This document shows positions 10,661 to 24,190 of a stretch of 64,000 nt of DNA, piece after piece. Both the position numbers and the translations under genes were made by a program. The notes under the pieces were generated by a model that was given only the letters and a program-made list of their open reading frames with translations, searched no databases and was not told where the DNA came from. The stretch comes from Cryptomeria japonica. Lineage: Eukaryota; Streptophyta; Pinopsida; Cupressales; Cupressaceae. The stretch's first letter is position 1, and every line of letters begins with the position of its first letter. Where the stretch lies: assembly GCF_030272615.1 (NCBI RefSeq), contig NC_081406.1, positions 190,523,891 to 190,587,890 of the forward strand. The letters run 5' to 3'.

Positions 10661-11149
10661 GAGGGGTAAAGAGGAATGGAGAGATGTGGAGAGGGTGAGA
10701 AAGAAATAGAGAGGTATAGAGGTAAGATACTTAGAGCCCAGGGAGAGAGATCAATGAAGAGGGAGGGAGAGAGGGGTGAGAAACCTAGGGTGGATATCCA
10801 TCTTGATTTATGAGCTCTCTCCTCTTCTCCCTCTCATCCTATGTCTCTCATCCCTCTCTCCCTAGGCTCTAGGTCTCTCACCTCTATATCTCTCCACTCT
10901 CTAGTTCTTTCCCACCCACTCCATATTTGTCTGTTCCTCCTTACCCCTCCTATCTTTGTGAACTTATCTCTCTCATTTTCTTCTCCCTCTCCCTCACCTC
11001 TCTACATATCCTCTCTCTAGGTTTCTTAGTCACTCCCTATATACTTCTCCCTCCATCCCTCCATATCCATCTCTTTCTCTTTGTTATTCTCTCTCTTCTC
11101 TTCTTTGTCTCTCCTCTCTCTAGGTCGTCACCTCTCCCTCCCTTGTATA

Positions 11150-11270
11150 GAGTTTAGGTAATAGGGTGTAGGATATAGGTTTAATGGTAATGGGTTGAGG
11201 GTATAGGGTTGAGGGTATGGGTTTGAGGGTACAAGATTAATAGTATAGAGCTGAGGGTATTGCCTATATT
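11150..11270. repeat. degenerate telomere-like G-rich tract
   Basis: Units such as GGTTGAGGGTATA, GGGTTTGAGGGTACA and TTTAGGTAATAGGGTG repeat with irregular 12-20-bp spacing. They recall the plant telomere unit TTTAGGG, but no exact tandem run is present. An inverted counterpart lies at 13870-14035. Confidence 0.5.
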
Positions 11271-12188
11271 GATACTTCTCTCTATTTCTCACATCTCTCT
11301 CTCCTATCTATAGATAGATATATCTCCCTCTCTATCTCCACCTCCCTCCTCCACTCTCTTTTGTTATTCCCCCCACTCTTATTTTCTCTCTCTTCCATAT
11401 CTATCTCTCCATCCATGTCTCATTACTCACCTCTTTATATTCTCCTCTCTCTCTCTCTCTCAGTCTCTCACATCTCTCCCCCTTTAGGTATCTCACCCAT
11501 CCCCCCTTACCCATCTCCCTTTATGAAATATCTCCTTCTCTTCTCTCTCTCTCTCCTCACTTCTCTATCTCCTCCTTCTCTAGGTCCCTCATTGACTCCA
11601 TGTCTACCTCTAATTCCATAACTTCTTACCCCTCTCTCTCTATGTTCTTTTGTCTCTCCTCTTCTCCCTCTATCCACTTTTAGGTCATTACCTCCCCCTC
11701 CAATTTATATGGTATACTTTTTAGGGAATAGGGTGGAGAGAGTGAGAGACCCAGTGAAGGAGGGCATAGATAGGTGAGGGGAGAAAGAAGAGAATGAGAT
11801 AGTTCATAAAGGGAGAGTGGTAAGGGGGGAGGGAGAGAAGTAGAGAGAGGATAGATAGAGATATGATAGATCTATATGGGGAAAGAGATGGGTAAGATAG
11901 ATAGAGGGGGATATAATAGGAGACAAGTGATGACCTAGAGAGGAGAGGTAGAGAGAATAAAAAAGAGAAAGATAGGGCTAAGGAGGGAGGAAGGGAGAGG
12001 TAGACATGGATCAAGTGAGAGAACTAGTGAGGGGAGAGATAGATACAGGGGTAAAGAGGTAGGGAGAGAGGTGGAGAGGGAGGAAAATAAATAGAGAGGG
12101 GAGATATATTGAGGTGATAGACCTTGATGGTGAGTAATATATGTGAGAGAGATGATGGGGAGAGAGGGTTGGCTAAGTAGATAGGGAT

Positions 12189-12304
<116 letters not shown>

Positions 12305-12830
12305 TGTGACTGAGATACCTAGAGAGGGGAGAGGTAGAGTAGAGAGAAGTTCACAAAGAGAGAAAGGGGGGTAAGGAGGAAAGGACAAAGGTGGAGAGGG
12401 AGGGAATGAACTTAAGAGGGGAGAGATATAAAGGTGAGAGAGATATAGAGGGAGAGAGATGTGCATAATAAGAGAAGGAGGTTTGGTAGGTAGTGAGGTA
12501 GAGAGGGAGGGAGAGACCTAGAGATGGGGAGAGAGAGGTGATAGAGAGAAGAGAGAGAGGCTATAGGTTTTAGGGAATGGGATGGAGGGAGGGAATATAG
12601 AGAAGAATGAGAGTTTATAAAGTGAGAGTGGTAAGAGGGGAGGGAGAGAGAAGTGGAGATGGAAGGAGAGAATTAGAGAGGGGATAGATAGAGAAGTGGG
12701 AGACCTAGAGGAGGAGAGAGAGGTGAGAGACACATATGTGGGTAGAGAGGGGTGTAATAGATAGAGGTGGATAAAAGAGGAGAGAAGTGATGTCTTAGAT
12801 AGGGGAGGGGGAGAGAGAGAGAGGGAGAGG

Positions 12831-13075
12831 TAACTGATAAAGAGAAGAAAATAAGAGAGAGAGAGAGAGGTAAATGATAAAGAGAAGAAAATGAGAGAGA
12901 GAGGTAACTGATAAAGAGAAGAAAATGAGAGAGAGAGAGGTAACTGATAAAGAGAAGAAAATGAGAGAGAGTTAACTGATAAAGAGAAGAGAATGAGAGA
13001 GAGAGAGAGGTATAGAGGAAGGGAGAGAGAGAGAGAGGTAACTGATAAAGAGAAGAAAATGAGAGAGAGAGGTAT
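12831..13075. repeat. 31-40-bp tandem repeat within the GA-rich block
   Basis: TAACTGATAAAGAGAAGAAA-type units start at about 12831, 12871, 12904, 12941, 12972 and 13039, separated by (GA)n of variable length. Confidence 0.75.
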
Positions 13076-13869
13076 AGAGGAAGGGAGAGAGGTGGAGAGA
13101 GAGGGAAAGAACCATAGAGGGGAGAGATATAGAGGTGAGAGACCTGGAGCTTGGGGAGAGAGAGGTGGGTAATGAGACATGGATGGAGAGGAAGAGAAGT
13201 GGAAAGGGAGGGAAGGAAAAAACTAGAGTGGGGGGAGAGAGAGAGGGCGGGAGGGAATGGTGATGACCTAGACAATGGAGAGAGAGATGGGCATAAGGAG
13301 GGAGAGGGAGAGGGGAAGAAAGGGAGGGAGGGATAAGATGAGAGACAAAAGAACAAAGAGAGAGGAGTAAGAAGGAATGGATGGAGAGGTAGACATGGTA
13401 GGAGTGAGGGAACTAGAGAAGGAGAGGAGAGAGAGAAGATAATGAGAGAATTAATAAAGGGAGATGGGTAAGGAGGGATGGAGAGAAAAATGGGGAGGGA
13501 GGGATATAACTAAAGAGGGGATATATAGAGAGGTTGGATACCTAGAGAGGAAGATAAAGGTAGGAGAACCACATGGGGAGAGGGAGGGGTGAAATAGGTA
13601 GAGGAGGACAAAGAGAGGTGGGTAATAATACATGGATGAAGAGGTAGAGAGAGGTGGAGAGGGAGGGATGGAGAAACCTAGAGAGAGAGAGAGAGAGAGA
13701 GGCTGGGGGAGGTGACAACCTAAAAAATGGAGGGAGAGGGAGAGGGAGATAGATATGGGGGTAAGGAGGGAGGGGGAGATAGAGAAGGAGAGAGAAAAAA
13801 GGGAGGGAGGGACCTAGAAAGGGGAGAGAGGAGAGAGAAGGAGAGGGAGAGTTAGAGGGAATTATCAAT

Positions 13870-14035
13870 ATGTATAATACCCTCAAACCTATGTACGCTA
13901 AACCTTGTACTATCAATCTTGTACTCTAAACCCTATACCAATATCCTCAACCCTAAATCCTATACACTCAACCATCAACCCTATACCCTCAACCCTCAAC
14001 CATATATCTTAGACACCCTATTCCCTAAAATCTAT
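13870..14035. repeat. degenerate telomere-like C-rich tract, inverted copy
   Basis: CCCTCAACCCT, CTAAACCCTATACC and CCCTAAATCC recur. Together with the flank ACACCCTATTCCCTAAAAT...CTATACAAGGAAGAGGTGAT it matches the reverse complement of about 11117-11180 (AGGTCGTCACC...CTTGTATAGAGTTTAGG). Confidence 0.5.
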
Positions 14036-14605
14036 ACAAGGAAGAGGTGATAATTGAGAGAGTATAGGGAGAGAAACTGAGAGAAAGAAGAAGAAAGAGA
14101 AAGAGAGGACTAAGGAGGGAGGGAGGGATGGAGAGGTAGAGAAGTGACTAAGAGACCTATAGAGGGAAGAGGTAGAGAGAATTTAACAAAGAGAGAAAGA
14201 GGGGTAAGGACGTAGGGAGAGAGGTGGAGAGGGAAGAAAATAATTAGAGAGGGGAGAAAAATAGAGGTGAAAAACCTAGAGCTTGGGGAGAGAGGGGTAA
14301 TACACCTAGGGTTAGAGATAGAGGTGAGAGAGATAGAGGGGAAGAGAGATGTGGGTAATGAGATAGGAATATAGGTAGTGAGGTAAAGATGAATAGAGGA
14401 AGAGACCTAGAGATAGGGAGAGAGAGGGTGGTAGGGATAGGTAGTGAACAAGAGAATGAAGAGAGAGGGGAGAGAAATAATAAGAGAGGGGGAGAGAAGA
14501 AGAGAGAGGAGGAAGAGATAAAGATAGGGTTAAGGATGGAAGATGAGGTAGAGAGGGTGGGAGAGATATAGATAGGAAAGAGAGGTGAGAAAGATAGGTC
14601 TAGAG

Positions 14606-16271
14606 TGTTAATCCTATGAGGATATGGTTAATACTGAAAGGGGGGCTGAATCAATATTAAGACCAATTGAAACTTTAAACCAAAAACAAACTTATATCAG
14701 ATCTAAAACCATTTATCAAATGTCTCAACTTCTTTTATCAGATATAATAACCTCTTTATCAGATTTTCTTAACACATTAATCAAATCATTTACCACATCT
14801 ATCAATTCTTTCACCACTTCAGTAGTCATATAGATTTGATCATTTACCAACTAATTAACCTCATCTATCAAATCAAACACTATCTCTATTGATTCTTATT
14901 AGTATCGATAACATTTGATAAAACTCTGATAAAACATCATAACAGGTGTACTAAGAAAGAGTGCATGAAATGTAACATAAACAAGAACATCACATGAACA
15001 CCATAATTTTTGACATGGAAACCAAATAGGGAAAAACCATGGTGGGAGTTGGCACCCACAAATATTTGTACTCTTTTGAAGTACGCCCTGTTAGAAGCTT
15101 ACAATACGCCTTGTTAGGAGTCACCTGGTTAAGGGATTTGCATAGTAGCCCGATTAGGAGCTTGATGATCTATTAGGATCAACCTCATGAGAAGATTTAA
15201 CACTCTTTTGAGAGCTTCCCTGTTAGGGGAATTAAATGTTTAAGGCCTATTAGGACCTACCCGGTTAAGGGATTTAACCTGCTGCAACTGTTAAGAAACA
15301 ACAGTGAAACAAATGATCTCTTACTTGCACTTCTCAGCTTGCTTGATCAGATCTAGTTATGATCAACACTCTACAACTCTCAAGTAGATCTCACACTTCT
15401 CTTGGATGGCTTAACACATTCTCTCAAGACCACTAACACAATAAACATCAACTGTGCCATCTAAATAGCCTTTTGAACTAGGTCAGCCACTAAACCCTAA
15501 TTACATCATGAATTTACAATATAAGTCATAATGTATCATCTCATATCAATATACAGATCATTACATCAAATTACAATGCAATATCAACTGTTGGTTGATC
15601 GTAACCCATCACAAAAATCCGTTCTGTACCAAAGTCAAAACCTGAAAACACTCTGCTAAACGTTTTGTTGATTCCCAAGAAATTCTTCCTTGAATCGCAC
15701 CAAAACAACAATGAAACATTTCACACGGGTTGTGTCATGTTATCACCTTCATGTAGAATCGTCGTCAATCACTGTCATAACAAAAATCTTACTAGTTTGA
15801 TGATTTCTTCACCGATCTTAAACCCTACTAAAACTTTAGCAAAACTTCATTATAAATTTGAAACACACCTTCCGATAGTCATCACAATTTTTGGTTCCGA
15901 TTAGATACTCCTTTCCATGATACAAGTTCACAATCTAAACCACAAATCACCAATCATCACCGATCGTCCAATTCAATCAAAACATCTCTGCTTTACTGGT
16001 TAAAGTCCTATTTCACAGACTTTAGTTCTCTGCCGGTAAACCTCATCTTTCGGTAAAATAAATCACTTAGATGACAAAAAAAAACATTAGGAAAATTAGT
16101 AATCATCATTTGACATCAGTTGCCATCAATGACAACACAAATAGCTGATCAAGTCATCTAATAACAAAATCTCAATCTCTTCATCACAAATAGACTTCTA
16201 TCCTTTATCGGTGCAATCATTAGTCTTCAATTGCATCACCTCATATGCATCAGTTATGCCAAATGTCAACA
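14606..16271 (-). repeat. 3' LTR of the copia element
   Basis: 1666 bp, plus-strand ends TGTTAATCC...TGTCAACA. It aligns throughout with 22070-23784, with many substitutions and some indels: the right copy has an extra phrase near 22580-22640 where this one reads directly from GTACGCCCTGTTAGAAGC. It carries the G-run GGGGGGCTGAATC near its end that is shared with other LTRs here. Confidence 0.9.
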
Positions 16272-16284
16272 TTCTCCCCATTTT
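16272..16284 (-). promoter_or_regulatory. polypurine tract of the copia element
   Basis: Minus strand AAAATGGGGAGAA directly before the LTR start TGTTGACA. It sets the 3' LTR boundary. Confidence 0.7.
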
Positions 16285-17908
16285 GCATTGATGGCAACAC
16301 TAATTAGATATACAATCAGAGTAAAATCATCATCTACAACTTGCTTGCCGATATCACATCATCTGCCAGTTCTCCTCCTTTTGTCTTCTCCCCCTTAACC
16401 AATGCTTCTCTCAATCTGATCTTCAACTTCTCCCATATTTAATTTCTTTTCTTCTCCCAAATCTACCATATATGATGATTTATTTTCTTCTCCCCCTTTG
16501 AAAACAATGCCAAAGGTGTAAATGCATCACTTGTCTTCAATTTTGCTGCTGCCTCTTCCATCATCTTAGAAAAATTATATCAGAGCATTAAATCAGAACT
16601 TTACATCAAACTTGCTCCCCTAAAGGAGTAGTCTGCACCTTCATCAATCCTTAGTGAAAGATAAACATGAAATCCACTTGATTGATGGATCTCCATCATT
16701 CTAGTTCTTCCAATGTAGGGGTCTAACCCCTAGTTTACCTCTAAGAAACTCAAAGGTAGCCTTTGGTAAGGGATTAGTAACGATATCAGATAATTGTTCT
16801 TTACTCTTCACATATTCCATCTTCACCTATTTTTCTTGAACTCTTTCTCTTAGGAAATGATACTTCAATTCAATGTGCTTTGTTCTAGAATGAAGTATAG
16901 GATTCTTAGAAATGTTTATTGCACTTTTATTATCACAATAGATAGTCACCGGTTCAAACATATCTATCTTGAATCCTTCTAGCACATGTCTCATCCATAT
17001 TGTCTACGTGCAATTCATGGATGCAACTACATACTCTTCTTCAACTATAGTTTGAGAAACACAAATTTGTTTTTTGCTTGTCCATGCCACTAATCTTCCA
17101 CCAAGTAGAAAACATCCATCGGTTGTGCTTTTCCGATCATCTACATTACGTTCCCAATCAGCATCAGCAAAGACATCCAAAGTAAAATCTCCTTTATAGG
17201 GATACCATAAACCATAGTCTATTGTGCCTTTGAGATGCCAAAAAATTCTCTTCACAACCACCATGTGACTCTCCTTAGGCTCTTTTTGAAATCTAGCCAC
17301 TAATCAAACAACATGAGCAATGTCCGGTCTGCTATGAGGAACATAGTGTAGCTTGCCAATCATATATTTGTACTCTTTTTCACTATCAGTAGGGGAATCA
17401 TCTTGCTTTGATGATTTGCAGCATGTCACCATCAGTGTTCCTACCGGTTTGTAGTCTTCAACACCTCTTTGATATACTTGGTCTGACAAATAAAAATACC
17501 ACCATCTAGTTATTGGACCTGTAAGCCAATATAGAACTTTCATTCACCGATTAGAGACATTTCAAATTCCTTTTTCATTATATCAGCAAAATCCATACAC
17601 ATATCATCATTTCCACCAAAAATTATGTCATCTACAAACACTTCTACTATCAACATATTGTTTCCATCAGTCATCAAATAAATGTTGTTGTCCTTACTAG
17701 TACATTGGAATCCAATTTTGATCAAATGTGCATGTAATCTCTCATACCATGCTCTCGATGCCTGCTTTAGACCATATAGTGCTTTGTGCAAATTACACAC
17801 CATATCCTTATCATTAGTCAAGGAAAATCCATCTGGTTGTTCAATGTATACTTCTTCTTCTAGAATCCCATTCAGAAAGGCTAATTTGACATCCATTTGA
17901 TAAAATTT

Positions 17909-19076
17909 TGTAGTGTCATAAAATTGTGTCTCCTGCAATTTTAACCACACTTTAGGTCCTCACCTCAGCAATAGCATCTTCTTCCCCAACCAAGACCTAT
18001 TTCTACATTGTCACCCTTGACCCCTTCCTGTTTGAGCCTTGAGATAGCCTCATGAGCCTGTTTGGGCCCCAAGATAGGGAAGGATATGGGCATGGCGCCC
18101 CTATCCCACCCTCTTAGGGTGGCCACAAGATAGGTCCCCCCAGCCCCATTCGCACTTTAGGATCCTAAATCTCCCCAATGTTGGCCCTTTATGTGATGAA
18201 TTAATCTTCAAGAGGCATGTATAAAAGCGAGTTGGTTTTCTCATTTTCATAAGGAGGAATGAGAGGCAAAATTCAAGTGAAGTGGATCACAAGAAAGCAT
18301 AGGTGAAGATATACTTCATCAAGCATTCAAGCATTCAAGTCTTCTTCATTCATCCATTGGAGAAATATTACAACATTCATTTGTAAGCATGTGTGTGTGT
18401 TAGGGTTTGGTCATGTTACATGCCATTTCATACAACATTTGTGATTACATTCAAGAAGCAAAGCAATCATCATCAACAAGTTGCAAATCTACAAGGTATA
18501 CATTTCCATTGTTTACATTCAAGCATTTGCAATTAATTTCTTTCAAGGTTGATTCCTCAACTGGGGTTTGACTGAGGCAAACCCCTATCCACAACCCCCC
18601 TTTCTTCTCTTTTCTATGTGTAGGTTGTAGGTGTGCAACTATAATTGTAGGTTTGTGATTCATTTGCAGAGATAGAAGAACCCTTTTCATTTCGCGGATT
18701 TTGTGGAGGACCATGTACTTTTCCGCCACGGTCCTGATGAATTTTCTCCAAATTTGTAGGGCAGATCCATATCAATCTAATTAGCTTAGATTTGAAGTTA
18801 CAACGCGATCCCGAACTGGTAGCTCTTCATTTCACTCATTTTCTCTCTCTTTTCCATATAGTCAACAAGTCAACTTTCTCATCTACAAAAGAGGGTGAAC
18901 CACACTTCAACCCTTGCAATCCACTTTGTATTTAGATCCTTATTTCCCTTGGATTTGGATGTAGTGGATTCAACCCCTTTTTTGAATGTAAAGTTCTCCC
19001 AAGTGAAAATCATCCTAGTGACTTCCTTTCTCTCTCCTAGGTGGGGAGTCTCTAGGATCCAATTTTCCACTTTACA
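17909..19076 (+). mobile_element. solo LTR (gypsy-type) inside the copia RT gene
   Basis: It starts TGTAGTGTCATAAAATTG and ends CCACTTTACA, and interrupts RT between ...KGFKV and YQMDV. The flanks AATTT (17904-17908) and ACTTT (19077-19081) are a 5-bp target duplication with one difference. It is 1168 bp with no internal coding domain, a TATA box at 18220 and a pyrimidine-rich transcribed part. Start and overall plan resemble the LTR at 54905. A solo LTR normally arises by LTR-LTR recombination. Confidence 0.8.
18220..18227 (+). promoter_or_regulatory. TATA box of the nested solo LTR
   Basis: TATAAAAG within GCATGTATAAAAGCGAG, about 310 bp from the LTR start. It is the clearest core promoter in the window and gives the orientation of this LTR. 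Confidence 0.6.
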
Positions 19077-21213
19077 ACTTTGAATCCCTTATATGCACCA
19101 AATGCCAACAACATCCTTACTCCTTCTAATCTAGCAACAAGTGTAAATGTTTCACCATAATCCTCACCTTCTTCTTGAGCATACCCTTTGCAGACTAGCC
19201 TCGCCTTATTTCTTACAATTCTTCCTTCTTCATCCAATTTATTCCTAAAGACCCATTTTGTTCCAATTACATTCTTATCCTTTGGTCTAGGAACAAGTGA
19301 CCATGTCTAATTATTCTCAATTTGATCTAATTCTTCATTCATTTCATTCACCCAATCCTCATCCTTTAGTGCTTCCTTAACTATCTTGGGTTCTATTCTA
19401 GATATCAAACATGAGTTATGTCAGATCTTTCTCCTAGTTTGCAGACTTGCATTCTTATTACCAGATATCTTCTGTTATGAATGGTTCAATCTGACATATC
19501 TAGGTATTTCCTGTGCCAGTTTTGCATCTTCTGCATCAAGTTCTATATTTTCTTTGTCACTGTCATCACTTACTGGTTGAGCATCTAATTATGCATTTGC
19601 TAGTTCTTCATTATTCTTTGCCTCCGGTTCAATTATCACAATTTTTTTTTCATTATCATCCTTTTCAGGTTTTGGTCTTCTTGTACCTTCAGACTTATTA
19701 GATAGATCATCAAATTTTACATTATCACTTTCAACAATTTTCTTGGTTCTCTTATTGTAACGTTTATATGCTTTACACTTAGAAGAGTAACCAAGAAAAA
19801 ATCCTTCATCATATTTTGCATCAAATTTCTTAGTGTAGTTATCACTCTTAATAAAACATTGACTTTCAAAAACTTTAAAATAACTTACACAAGGTGTTTT
19901 TCTATACCATAGCTCATAGGGTGTCTTATTGTTGCCTCTCTTCACTAGTACCCCGGTTTAAAGTGTATATAGTAGTACTGACCGCTTCTCTCGAAAACAT
20001 TTTGGATACATTACCCTGTAATAACATGGTTCTTGTAGCTTCAACTATTGTTCTGTTCATCCTTTCTGCTATGCCATTCTGTTGTGGTTTCCTCGGAGTA
20101 GACATCTGTCTCTTGATACCCTGTTCATCACAATACTTAAAAATTCATCAGATGTGAATTCACCTCCTTGGTCTGATCTTAAACACTTTAGGTTCTTACC
20201 AGTTTCATTCTCAACTAGAGCTTTAAATGATTTAAATTTACTAAATGCTTCTAATTTATCCTTCAAAAACGTCACTCACATCATTTTAGAATAGTCATCG
20301 GTGAAAATCATGAAATACCTATCACTGTAATAACTCTTTGTTCTCATAGGGCCACAAAGATTAGTATGTTCCAAATATAAAATATTCTCAAAAATGCAAT
20401 TATTGCTCTTGAAAGAAATAGAGGTCATCTTACCAATTTGACAATATTTGCATATCACACTATCCGGTTTGACAGGTTGGGGTAATCCTCTTACAACACT
20501 TGACTTGCTTATCTTAACCAAATTATCAAAATTAACATGACAACATATTTTATGCCATAACCAATTGTCTTCCATTCTTGCAACTAGACAATTATTAATA
20601 TTACTATTTAAATGGAATAAGTTACCTCTAGTTTGTTTCCCGGTAGCAATCAGTTCACCATTACCTCCAAGAATTCTGCAAACTTCACTTTTAAAATCAA
20701 GCAAATAAACTTTATCATTGAGTTGACCAACACTTAAAATATTATGCTTTAGACCATCAACCCAGAACACATCATCAACATTACTCTTCCCATTTATAGA
20801 AATTGAACCTTTACCTTTCACCATGCAGGGAGAGTTATTTCCAAATCTAACAACACCTCCATCAAATTCATCAAGAGTTATGAACTTACTTTTGTCTCCA
20901 GTCATGTGGTGTGAGCAACCACTGTCTATAATCCATTCATCACTATTCTCCATATGAGATACTAGTACCTTTTCATCTGTGAGTTCCTCCTTTACGACTA
21001 CAAACACAATTTCCTCATTGTCATATTCATCTTCAAACTCCTCATTGGTCACACCTTCATCTACTACAACATAACAATGTTTCTTTCCCTTCCCTTTGAA
21101 TCTTCTAAACTTCTCTTTCTTATCAGTGTTAGGGAAGTTAGCAGCAATATGACCAATTTTACTACAATAGAAACACTTCAAAGGTGGCTTTCCTTTATAC
21201 TTACCGGTGCCTC

Positions 21214-22038
21214 TTAAATTAAAAATCTTTTTGCTAACAGTGCCTCAAGTTCCATCACTTGATCTACATTGTCTTCATTTCCCCAGTTACTTCCATGACT
21301 TGACTTGCACTTGTGATTTTGATATATATCTTTTCCTTTTCTAGCAGATGAATCGGTAACAAAAGCTTTAAAGGAAGATTCAATAGATTTTGTCACACTA
21401 TTGTCAAAACTATTTAACTCAAAAGTTGTAAGCTTACCAATCAATGAATCAATAGTTACCTTATCCTTTGAAATAGATCTAAGTTCTTGGATTGCAGATA
21501 CTCTTATAGAATACTGAGGTTGAAGATTTCTAAGCATTTTACTTACTATTTCATCATCTTCTATTTCACCTCCAACACTCTTTATACTGCCAAAAACTTC
21601 TTTGATTCTCTGACCATACTGTGCAATATTTTCTCCTTCAAGCATTCTCATGTCATCGAACTTTCCTCTCAAGATTTCCTCTTTGGCTCTTTGAACATGC
21701 TCATCTCCTCCATAGATTGTATCTAACTTTTACCAAACCTCACCTGCAGTTTCCAATCCTTAAACATCAATATATTCTGAATTAGATAAAGTACTTACAA
21801 TAGCTTCTAGGGCTTGCATGTTATCTTGCTTCTCTTTGAGTTCATTCGGTGTTAAGGGAGTAGTAGTAGGAGCAACATATGTTGTTTCAACTTGCTCCCA
21901 ATATTGTGCACCAAGACCTTTGATGTAGATCTTCATTCTATCTTTCTAGATCTTGTAGTTATCCTTGTTGAACTTAGGACCCTCTTTCTTCATCATCTTG
22001 ACTTCCTCGAATCTTTCCCTCAAGCGGTTAGGATTCAT
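21214..22038 (-). pseudogene. gag: copia gag
   Basis: The start codon at 22036-22038 lies 18 bp after the primer site. The N-terminal part reads FNKDNYKI-stop-KDRMKIYI (a Trp codon turned TAG), followed by LEAIVSTLSNSEYIDV and, from 21672, RGKFDDMRMLEGENIAQYGQ, typical of the UBN2-type copia gag. The distal part carries LQPQYSIRVSAIQELRSIS. The zinc knuckle sits in the next segment at 21175 in another frame. At least three stops are present. Gag forms the virus-like particle in this family. Confidence 0.85.
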
Positions 22039-22055
22039 GTACACAAAGGACCAAA

Positions 22056-22067
22056 TATTTGATACCA
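22056..22067 (-). promoter_or_regulatory. primer-binding site of the copia element
   Basis: Minus strand TGGTATCAAATA two bases after the 5' LTR end; the common copia site is TGGTATCAGAGC (initiator tRNA-Met). Confidence 0.7.
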
Positions 22068-22069
22068 AT

Positions 22070-23784
22070 TGTTAATCTTATGAGGATTCGGTTAATACTA
22101 AGAAGGGGGGGGGGGGGTGAATCCGTATTAAGACCAATTGAAATTTTAAACAAAAAAAAAACCTTATATTAGATCTAAAACCATTTATCAAATGTCTCAA
22201 TTTCTTTTATAAGATCTAACAACCTCTTTATCAGATTTACTTAACACATTAATCAAATCATTTACCACTTCTATCAATTCTTTCACCACTTCAACAGTCA
22301 TATAGATTTGATCATTTACCAACTCATTAACCTCATCTATCAAATTAAACACTTTCTCTACTGACTCTTATCAATACCAGTAACCTTTTTATAAACCTTT
22401 GATAAAACATCATAACCGGTGTACTCAAAAATAGTGCATGAAATGTAACATAAACAAGAACATCACATGAAAAACATTCCACACATGAACATCATAATTT
22501 TTGATGTGGAAACCCAAATAGGGAAAAACCACGGTGGGAGTTGGCACCCACAAATATTTGTACTCTTTTGAAGTATGCCTTGTTCGGGGCTTAGCCCACT
22601 AGGAGCTTACAATATGCCTTGTTAGGAGTAGACCATGTTAGGAGTCACTCAGTTAAGGGATTTGCCTAGCAGCCCGGTTAGGAGCTTGATGATCTGTTAG
22701 GATCAACCTCGTGAGAGGATTTAACACTCTTTTGAGAGCTACTCTGTTAGGGGACTTAAATGTTTAAGGTCTATTAGGACCTGCCCCATTAAGGGATTTA
22801 ACTTGCTGCAACTGTTAGGGAACAACTGTGAAAAAAATGATCTGTTACTTGCACTTCTCAGCTTGCTTGATCAGATCCAGTTATGCTCAACACTCTGCAA
22901 CTCTTAGGTAGATCTCACACTTCTCTTGGACATCTTAACACATTCTCTCAAGACCACCGACACAATAAACATCAACTGTGCCATCTAAATAGCCATCTCA
23001 ACTAGGTCGACCATTAAACCCTAATTAGATCATGAATTTACAATACAAATCATAAGAGATCATCTCAGATCAATATACATATCTTTACATCAAATTACAA
23101 TGCAATATCAACCGTTGGTTTAGCGTAACCCATCACGAAAATCCAATCTGTACCAAAGTCAAAACCTCAAAACACTCCACTAAGCGTTTCACTGATTCCC
23201 AAGAAATTCTTCCTTGAATCGTGCCAAAATAGCAATCAAACATTTCACATGGGTTGTGTCGTGTTACCACCTTCATGTAGACTCACTGTCGATCACCATC
23301 CTAACAAAAATCATTACTAATTTGATGATTTCTTCATCGGTCTTAAACCCTACTAAAACCTTAGCAAACATCATCAGAAATTTGAAACACGCCTTCCTGT
23401 AGTCATCAAAAGTTCCACTTCCGGTTAAATACTCCTTTCCATGATACAAGTTCACAATCTAAACCACAAATCACCATTCATCGCTGATAGTCCAATTCAA
23501 TCAAAACATCTTTGCTTTACCAGTTAAAGTCCCATTTCATAGACTTCAGTTCAACCCTGTCTTCGATAAACCAAATCACTTAGATGACAAAACAAAACAT
23601 TAGGAACTTCAGTAATCATCATTTGACATCAATTTCCATCAATGACAACATAGATAACTGATCAAGTCATCTAATCACAAAATCTCAATCTCTTCATCAC
23701 AAATAGACTTCTATTCTTTACCAGTACAGTCATCAGTCTTCAACTGCATCACCTCATCTGCATCAATTATGCCAAATGACAACA
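22070..23784 (-). repeat. 5' LTR of the copia element
   Basis: 1715 bp, plus-strand ends TGTTAATCT...TGACAACA, followed by the target duplication TAGAG. It contains a G-run of about 14 at 22106, part of the motif shared by other LTRs here. Confidence 0.9.
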
Positions 23785-23789
23785 TAGAG

Positions 23790-24190
23790 TTTTGTGGAGA
23801 TAAAGAGAGTGAGATAGAGAGAGAGTGAGAGAAAGAGAATGCTAATAGGATTATTTTGATAACTAAAATTTGACTGTTTGAAAATTTATATTATCTTCTA
23901 AAACCTAGAATCTACATTATAAATCCTAGATATTTGAAACCACTCTCAAATATACTACCAATATATACATGAAATATACCTAAAACTTCTATTTTATGTA
24001 TATATTGTAGAGAGAGAGAGAGAGACATTGCTAATGCAATACATTTGGTGAGTGCCAAATTTGGTGATGGCCAAATAGATATTTTTATTTTTCACATTTG
24101 GCTAGTGCCAAATTTGGTGCTCACAAAATGGTTTGTATTGGGAAATACGAAGCCTTTGGCCTGGATTTGCCTTGGGAAACCAACTCAAAG
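23790..24190. repeat. right arm of the large inverted structure
   Basis: The reverse complement reads, in order, TTGGCACTAGCCAAATGTGA, CCAAATTTGGCACTCACC, TGCATTAGCAATG, a (CT)n tract, ATATATACATAAAA, GAGAGTGGTTTCAAATATCT, TTTTAGTTATCAAAATAATC and then a CT-rich tail, the same order as 3290-3640. The TTGGTG/GCCAAA palindromes recur here, e.g. GAGTGCCAAATTTGGTGATG at about 24051. Confidence 0.65.

Larger units (their letters stand above)
16701..21181 (-). pseudogene. pol: copia pol (protease, integrase, RT, RNase H), split and degenerate
   Basis: Reading down the minus strand: a zinc knuckle CFYCSKIGHIAANF whose last Cys is Phe (about 21175), protease motif IDSGCSHHM (about 20920), the GAG-pre-integrase domain with HKICCHVN and CKYC (about 20450-20560), integrase with HTNLCGP (usually HTDLCGP, so the first catalytic Asp is Asn), SDQGGEF, and the Glu in NGIAERMNRT, then the RT start ARLVCKGYAQEEG at about 19180. 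RT resumes after a nested solo LTR with YQMDVKLAFLNG at about 17895, FVDD at about 17630 and KALYGLKQASRAWYE. RNase H shows ADADWERN and YCDNKSA. The frame ends HWKN-stop at 16701. Several in-frame stops and shifts make it non-functional. Confidence 0.9.
14606..23784 (-). mobile_element. complete Ty1-copia retrotransposon (defective)
   Basis: Minus-strand element of 9179 bp bounded by LTRs 14606-16271 and 22070-23784. The 5-bp target duplication TAGAG is exact at 14601-14605 and 23785-23789. A primer site for initiator tRNA-Met follows the 5' LTR, and a polypurine tract precedes the 3' LTR. The order on the minus strand is gag, protease, integrase, RT, RNase H, which defines copia. The pol carries stops, frameshifts and a nested solo LTR, so it is inactive. 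It inserted in the GA-rich end of the large inverted structure. Confidence 0.92.
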